DNA from: Mixophyes australis
Taxonomy: Eukaryota; Chordata; Amphibia; Anura; Limnodynastidae
Direction of reading: 5' to 3'
NCBI GenBank assembly: GCA_036250195.1
Contig: JAVHZZ010000003.1
Coordinates: forward strand, 328,624,194-328,688,193
Length of the DNA: 64,000 nt
Shown here: piece after piece, positions 57,611 to 64,000 of the stretch
How the letters are laid out: each line of letters opens with the position of its first letter
How positions within the stretch are numbered: the first letter of the stretch is position 1
Program-made: the position numbers and the translations under genes
Notes under the pieces: model-generated
The model's input: only the letters and a program-made list of their open reading frames with translations
Told to the model about the DNA's origin: nothing
The model's database searches: none

Positions 57611-58690
57611 CTGGTGGCTGCCAATCAGAAGCGATGTAGATGAACCTGAGGATGGCTGGTAAGCACAGTCTTCTGATTTAAATAATTTTTGCTGAGTGAC
57701 TGAATAGTAAACTTTTCATACATTATGGGTCCTATACCCCAGTTGTGCGATGGACATCATAACCTGGCACTGCACTTCTAACCCATTACCAACACAGGTA
57801 AGAAGCTCCCGACTACTGCCCCTTTATATCAGTGGGCGGTGCCTAGTGAGTGGTTATCTCAGCGAAATTAAAGACACTGAATGAGTGGCGTTATGTCACT
57901 CTGGGCATCCTGGGCTACTGCCTAGGTTCACCAAGTGATAGTCCACCCCTGAAGCTAACTGGATCCACACTATGCTGGTTACTAGAAATAGTAAGAAGAC
58001 AAAATTCAACATGGCACTCCATTTGCATATATAGGTGATATCCCCAAAATGTATCAGAAATTTGTAGTGTACATCTATTTAAAAGATGCATAGATTATGA
58101 ATGGGGCTTTCTGCCTTTGTTTAGCCTGATGAACAGGCTACTACCCACTGCAATATTGATTACTACAAGTATATTTGTGCTACAAATGCTTAATAAATAT
58201 TGGAGTCTGTATTTGTCTTGTTGTAATAATAATAATAATACCTGAATAATGATAACACATTTGGGTTTTACTTATGGAGGAAATATCCTACATTAATAAA
58301 TTAATAATACAGATTAAATTCTGAACTCCTCTTTCACTCAGAACATGTTTGATTTATTGCTTTATTGAAGACTGCACATTATTTCTTCTAATATATCTTC
58401 TGATCTACATGTGTTGGCAGGACCTACAGCTACAGTTTACATAATAGTTAACACAAATTTCAGGTTCATTTGAGGTCAAATAGCACCATGTAATATAAGG
58501 AACCTTTACTCTTTCACTGACTCTCATTTTCAATAAGTTTAATCTGTTCTGAAAATTACTTTACATTACAAAAACATCTGCTTGTTTAAAATTGTACAGA
58601 CAGAAAAAAATTGAGATAAAATTGCGTTCTGTTCCGGAGTGACATTTAGAAAAGTTTGCACCTCTGCTATTTGTTTAGATTTGGGGTTGA
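57611..58690. other. No gene seen
   Basis: Non-coding. An AAT run near 58225. Confidence 0.5.
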
Positions 58691-58694
58691 AATA

Positions 58695-58945
58695 TCTGTG
58701 TGCAGTTTGTTTGTTCTCCACTGTTCATTGAGTTCAGCTTCCTCCCACAGTCCAGCTATATATACTGACAGTGGTAAGGAAATTGATTGCTCAAATAAAA
58801 GATATGCGTGTGTAGTTGTTTATGTGCATGTGGTAGGGAGATTAGATTGCAAGCTCTAGTGGAGTGGCGACTGATACCCTTGAATAGAATTCGCTGACTG
58901 TGCAGTACAGCAATAGTTTGGTGCTATTTTAAATATAGGACAATA
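58695..58945 (+). mobile_element. Old, diverged V-SINE/HE-like SINE remnant
   Basis: GTGCAGTTTGTTTGTTCTCC, CTTCCTCCCACAGTCCAGCT, TTAGATTGCAAGCTCTAGTG and the tail GTGCTATTTTAAATATAGGA followed by AATAATAAT fall in the same order as in the intact SINE at 50056, but with many changes. The head is lost. Confidence 0.72.
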
Positions 58946-61110
58946 ATAATAATTCTACATGTGCAAACCACTTGATAAAGTCCTAAAAACTCCAGAATTT
59001 GAAATAAAATTATCTTTTAAACTGTTAATTTTAAGCAACAAATTCCATAAAAAAAATAAAAGTATATGATAAACACATTTTCATATAATTAAAACTACTT
59101 TATTGTTTTAACTAAACCAGCAATAAAATATTCATGAATTGATTATCTAAATTAGCACTATACTGTAGTTTCAATATTGTGAATCGTTCTACAAACCCGA
59201 CTATTGAAGATTTTTTGATCTTTACTCCATAAAATTAGCTTTCATATAAAGAGTTTATATAACCTTCATTCTGTAAACATTGATCCTTACATTCTATTGG
59301 TATTACTGGCAGAAAGTGTGTATGGGAGAATCAGTTTCATAGAGGACATGTGATTGGTTGTAACTGCCTTACACCCAATTGCATGCCTTCTACTACAGCA
59401 CTGGAAAGCCCTTCTTCAAAGTACTGCCAACAATCTCTGTCAATAACAGAGATCAGTTTGTACCGAAGGGAGCAACAACCCCTTTAAATTAGTATATCTA
59501 CAGTTAAGATTCAAGGTAAAAACACAGCAGTACATAATCTGAGGCCAGGGCACATAAAAATATAACTATACATATTTTGAACTATTTTCTGTTTTTCTCA
59601 TTAGTAAGCATAGTGACTTAAAACAGAAATGGCTTAATTCTTTCCAAAAAAAACCCGGCAAAAATATATGTTTTGTTCTCAAAGTTAAATATAATCTATA
59701 GGCTGAACATCGATTTACTATCATTTCATAATTTTTATTGTACAATTTATTACTGATAGCTGATAAAGTTGGTTACATGTTTCAGCAAAAAGTACAAAAC
59801 ACTGACAATTCCTGAATATTTTTAGATTTGTTTTGGCTTTTAGTTCACATCAGCAGATCTACAATCTCCAGGGGAGGAGCAGCTAATGAGCGAACAGATA
59901 ATTCTAGTATGGGACACACTGCTGTTGGCTGGTGAGCACTGGGGCAGTTACAGTAGGGTGATAGAGGGGTAACATGCAGACTGGTAGTAGTATACAACCC
60001 AGTGTTATGTTGAGATAATGGGTTTACTTTAACAGTTTGGTGGGAAATATACCTCTCATATCATGGATTTGATAGTTGGAATCACAATAGTATTACCACC
60101 AATGGTATTGTGTGCTGGTGTTTGGCATATACACTGTACCGATTTGGATCTAAACCAATAAGTTTCCATTTTGTGCATGATGTATAGATCTACATAGATT
60201 CAATCTTAGTTTCCAATCAGTGCATTAGTAGCACATTATGCTTTATGAACTATGTGTAAATGTGTACAGTAAGCTGTGGTTTATGGTACTGTAAATTACA
60301 AAAGAACCTCTAAAGGTTTTTTTTTTACACTTGTAAAATATTCATCTTTGCCTTTTTTTTAAACTTGAGAATTGTTTTTTATTGAGCTGAGAAATACACA
60401 ACAGACATAGCAATAGTCTTTGAATACAATCCATAACGTCAAAAAATTGTAAAATCAACATGCCAACATGTAATAAAAAATGCCATACAGAGACAAAATA
60501 CATAAACCAAAAATGGATGGAGAGGGGCCATCTTTGTCTTTTTTAAATGGTGAGAGGGCTATCCATGAGTATGTAATTTCAAAATTCTCAGCTGGAAGTA
60601 TACTATTAATAATAAAAATTAAATTGTCTATACAGGCTGTATGATATGCAGTATTCATACCTCTTGTTACCATCTGCTATATACTGTACATGAAAAGCTA
60701 ACCATGCTCCATTTGCCCTTTGGATTAAGATACACGACTGATAATACCTTATTAGACTTCATATTTTACATTCACCTTAGGCCTCACAATTTGTTCAGTA
60801 GGTTGTGAGAATAATGTATTTGTGGCCGTGTGTATTACTGGGCAGGGGCAGTGTGAATGGTTTGTGAAGGATCAACACATTGCAATAATCATCCATTGCA
60901 ATAATCCAGCCTTTGTGATGTCATATGAATGTTTTTGCATGCGTTGCACATTTGTAAGCAAACTGGTATCTCATGGAATAGGGATTTTTTTTCAGATAAT
61001 GTGGTGTACATATGTGTAACATGATATGACAATTATGTGACAAAATTGCTAGAAAACAAACAAATATTTTTCAGAAAAGATTAAAAAAAGCTATGAGGAG
61101 TGAAATATAT
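58946..61110. other. No gene seen
   Basis: AT-rich non-coding sequence with short T runs near 60320-60380. Confidence 0.5.
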
Positions 61111-62425
61111 TTGAAAGTAAAGGTGTACGCAGACCCACGTGTTTTGGTTTTGGCTCTAAAATCATCTTTGTGTTTTGTGTTTGGCAAAAAATGATCATGT
61201 GTTTTGGATTTGAATCTGGATTTAATTAAAAATCATGAAAATAGGTAAAATAGGTAAAATCATGTGATTTTGAACTTTTTTTCCCCCTACCGTCCCCTCT
61301 TTACAACTGTTAAAATGTTCCCCAGTTTCAGCCAAAGGCTGCAGCAAGAAATTTTAAGGGCCACAGGCATCTCCTGTACCGACCTCACATTTTTTGAGAA
61401 ATTTTGCACCACCAAGTTTATTTAGTGTGAAATGCATGGTACGTGTTGATATACACCCAGTCATAATGCACACACAATGTTCACTCCAGTTTTTGGCAAT
61501 GAGGAATCCTGAGGAGAGTTTAAGAAGGATCAGCCACTTTACTATTACATTACTGAGATTTCCAACAGAATGCCACCGGTATGTTTATTTGTGAAACCGG
61601 TCGATACAAAGAGTATCTTGTTTGTAAATGACCTTGCATTGTATGCTAGCACTACTATGCTGAAAGGATGAGGAGGAGGATGAGGATGAGGATGATGATG
61701 AAGCTACCGATGCTGTTTCTGCTGATGACGATACAGTTACGCTGTGGGCGGTCATATAGTCTTTGTTTGACCAGTACCGCTTGTCCACATATGCGTAGTT
61801 AAGTGGGCAGTTGGAAAAATGGCATTTTCTAGGCACTTAATTATTTTTTGTTTAATCTCCTGGTACAGCTGAGGAATTTTTGTTCAGGCAAATTGGAATC
61901 AAGATGGAATTTGGTAGTGTGAACACATGATCTCAACTATGGACGGACAGTAGTATCATTAGACATTTGCACAAGAAGATAGATGAAGGTGGGCTGAGTA
62001 CAGAAGAAATATAATGAAAGATCACACACACTATATTTAACCTTAGACAGCATGCATCATAGAAATTATAGGGACAGTAATGAGAGCTCATTAGGTGGAC
62101 AGTGGTGGCATTCATAGACATTTTAAACAAGATGGTAGACCAAAGCCATAATATAAAATAGTGCAAGATGGCATTGTCCTTGCAGCCACCCACCCACTAA
62201 TATGTTAAAAAAGGACATGTACATAGTTTAAAAAACTAAGCACTACAGCAAAAGGGACTGACACTTTTGTGGCTGAAGTGCTTGATTTGTTTGAGCCCCC
62301 ACAAAGCCAACATTTTGGCTGTTGGTTGTTGAACTGGAGAATAAATAGGGGTTTTAGCAATTTAATAATGGGCATTTGGCTAACAGTGATCATCTTCCTT
62401 ATTGGTATCATCACCCTCATCACAG
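61111..62425 (-). mobile_element. hAT transposon copy 3, deleted and decayed
   Basis: Left end GTGTTTTGGTTTTGG-rich, like the left end of hAT copy 2. Then, on the minus strand, core transposase remains: 61380-61560 aligns with copy 1 at 10790-10990, and 61740-61920 (CTTGTCCACATATG, GATGGAATTTGGTA) aligns with 11160-11310. From 62160, a separate piece of the hAT 3' region (GTGCAAGATGGCATTGTCC, CACTTTTGTGGCTGAAGTGC), like 9390-9520. The transposase C-terminus is deleted between the left end and the core. Multiple stops. Confidence 0.78.
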
Positions 62426-63310
62426 ATGTTTATATCAATTACATTTTCATTTTACCAAAGGAGATACACCAAGTAGGTAACCAAAAGGCAGCATGTGTGA
62501 CACATTGTACAGGGACACCTTGAGAAAGACTCATCAAGAGTTGAAATACATTGGGGGAAGGGAGTTACATAACATTTGTTTGGTGTATTCTGCCAGGATT
62601 ATTTCTATCTGAGTAAGAGGTATTTTTACTTTTTCTGCATATCTCCTATACATCTATAATGAGGATCTAAGATGTGTGCATCACATGAGGGGGAGATTGC
62701 TGTTTCATAAAGACATTTACTGAAGGCTACATATAAAGAATAGTTCCTGTAAGTTTATTACCACTAGGAGGCTTCACGTTTGTAAGATATGTTGCACTGT
62801 GTATTAATATGAAGATCTACTATATTAAGGATACTTAAAGAAAGTAAATATCTTGTAAGCTGATTACCATTGGCGGTGCTTGTTTGGAGCACTTGTGAAC
62901 ATAAATCCTTAGGAGTTTACTTTATATTTTATTATTATTTATATCACAGAATTACATTATTGGTATTTTTTATTTTATTTTTTATGTACCACATGTTTAT
63001 TGAGTTGGACTGAATATATGTAAAATAAGAAAATACAGAAATCTTGCCACTGCATTTGAAATAAGTGTATTATATATATTTTTCATATTTCAGAGTTTAA
63101 ATAGCGCTTAGTTCACTTTATTCATTTTTTCTATTATTTATTGGTTCTTTGTTTATGTATAGCTTAGGTTAAAGTACATGAGGCAGCAGTCTATTGTGAA
63201 GCACTGTAGGAATGCTTATTTGTTATTTTTTTTATTTACAATCTAATAATACTGTTGATACCTAAATTGTTGACCTAATGTTCTCGACTTTCTGAATGTT
63301 GACTAAATGA
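62426..63310. other. No gene seen
   Basis: AT-rich spacer between two hAT fragments. Confidence 0.5.
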
Positions 63311-64000
63311 ATGTCTAGCTGTCGACCGCGTAGCATTTTATACAAGATGATAGACCAAGGCCATAATATAAAAAAGTGCAAGATAGAATTGTTTTGGTGT
63401 CCATACACCGTATTTTAAAAAAGGATATGCACATAGTTTAATACCCCAAGCACTTCAGCAATAGCGGCTGCCACTTTGTGGCTTAGGTGCTTCATTTGTT
63501 TAGGCTCCCACAAAAGCAAACATTTTGATTGTTGGTTGATGAACTGGAGAATAAATAGGCATTTTAATAAATTACTAACGGACATTTGGCTAACAGTGGA
63601 CATCTTACCCATCGCTCAATATATAGTTCATCCCCAGTAGAAACTAACACTACAGATTATGTTTGTAAATTGTAGCAAGAACGCTATTCCTCATACGATT
63701 TGTAGTTAATTTTGATGAATACCAGTTTTTTCAAAATTTCTGGGAAGAAATCTCCAAATACCACTCACAATGTTCCCAACTGTGCAAAACACTCTTTTCA
63801 AGTACACAAAGGCGGGTGGACACCATAGCTAGTTTGTACAAGGGGCTCCAAAATGCCACTTTTTTCCTCCCAGAATTCACTGGGACTGTCTGAAATGCTA
63901 ATTTATGCCTTATCATTAAAGTGCTCATCCACCATTCTACTAACACAAAGTGTATCAGATTGAGACATTGCAGAGGTGTCAATATATTTGGGCATTTAGT
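63311..64000 (-). pseudogene. hAT transposase copy 4, C-terminal part, runs off the window
   Basis: On the minus strand, the 3' region (ACAAGATGATAGACCAAGGC, GTGCAAGATAGAATTG, 63340-63610) follows the end of the coding sequence. 63720-63930 aligns with the hAT C-terminal region of copy 1 (9830-10060), sharing TTTTTTCCTCCCAGAATTC-type sequence, GACTGTCTGA and GCAGAGGTGTCA (63971). Frames are broken. The 5' part lies outside the window. Confidence 0.78.

Noticed and set aside
57174..57662. 162-codon open frame rich in Ser/Pro/Leu
   Set aside because: Product of a polypyrimidine tract; several frames are open at once.

Overview
This window looks like repeat-dense intergenic or intronic DNA from a vertebrate genome, most likely a frog or other amphibian. 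The reasons are the AT-rich, intron-like background, V-SINE/HE-type tRNA-derived SINEs, CR1-, L2- and L1-type LINEs, hAT and Tc1 transposons, many foldback MITEs, and a chromodomain Ty3/Gypsy (sushi-ichi-type) element. I found no host protein-coding gene, tRNA gene or CRISPR array. Every long open frame that I can name belongs to a transposable element. The species call is an inference.

Layout. 1-1275: minus-strand CR1-like LINE with nonsense codons. 2047-2408: SINE. 4545-4837: hAT-type MITE with an 8-bp target duplication. 6.5-6.7 kb: SINE/L2 tail and half a foldback MITE. 9-13.7 kb: decayed minus-strand hAT transposon carrying a solo LTR, bordered by an older hAT piece (split by a MITE) and a Tc1 N-terminal fragment. 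17.8-18.65 kb: minisatellite. 18.9-19.4 kb: L2-like RT fragment. 21.06-29.67 kb: a SINE split by a complete, very young Gypsy element. 30.3-30.9 kb: L2 3' end. 33.9-37.7 kb: second hAT copy whose coding block is inverted relative to its termini and which carries an L2 insertion. 39.76-40.39 kb: Harbinger-like TIR element holding an 18S rRNA fragment. 41.0-41.2 kb: near-perfect palindromic MITE. 42.9-43.2 kb: second hAT-type MITE. 44.9-47.5 kb: L1 fragment interrupted by an L2 tail and by a solo LTR. 47.5-47.8 kb: Tc1 C-terminal fragment. 48-54.3 kb: TIR elements, foldback MITEs, a full SINE and microsatellites. 57.1-57.6 kb: polypyrimidine tract. 61.1-64 kb: two more hAT fragments, the last running off the window.

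The most informative object is the Gypsy element at 21223-29496. Its two 2009-bp LTRs differ at only two positions that I can find, it has a 5-bp target duplication, and both open frames are intact (gag, 310 codons; pol, protease-RT-RNase H-integrase-chromodomain). Three RNA-level devices can be read directly. (1) There is no tRNA-type primer site. Instead 10 nt just after the 5' LTR are complementary to LTR sequence 31 nt downstream of a TATA box, which is the arrangement expected for self-primed (Tf1/sushi-type) reverse transcription. (2) The gag-pol junction has a GGGAAAT slippery heptamer 6 nt upstream of a perfectly paired H-type pseudoknot, fitting -1 frameshifting. (3) The LTR has an array of four hairpins with a conserved loop and one compensatory stem change.

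The insertions give a relative chronology: hAT copy 1 is older than its solo LTR, L1 is older than its L2 and solo-LTR insertions, and the SINE is older than the Gypsy element, which is the youngest. The SINE 3' tail closely resembles the L2 tail at 30.3 kb, suggesting that the SINE uses L2 machinery.
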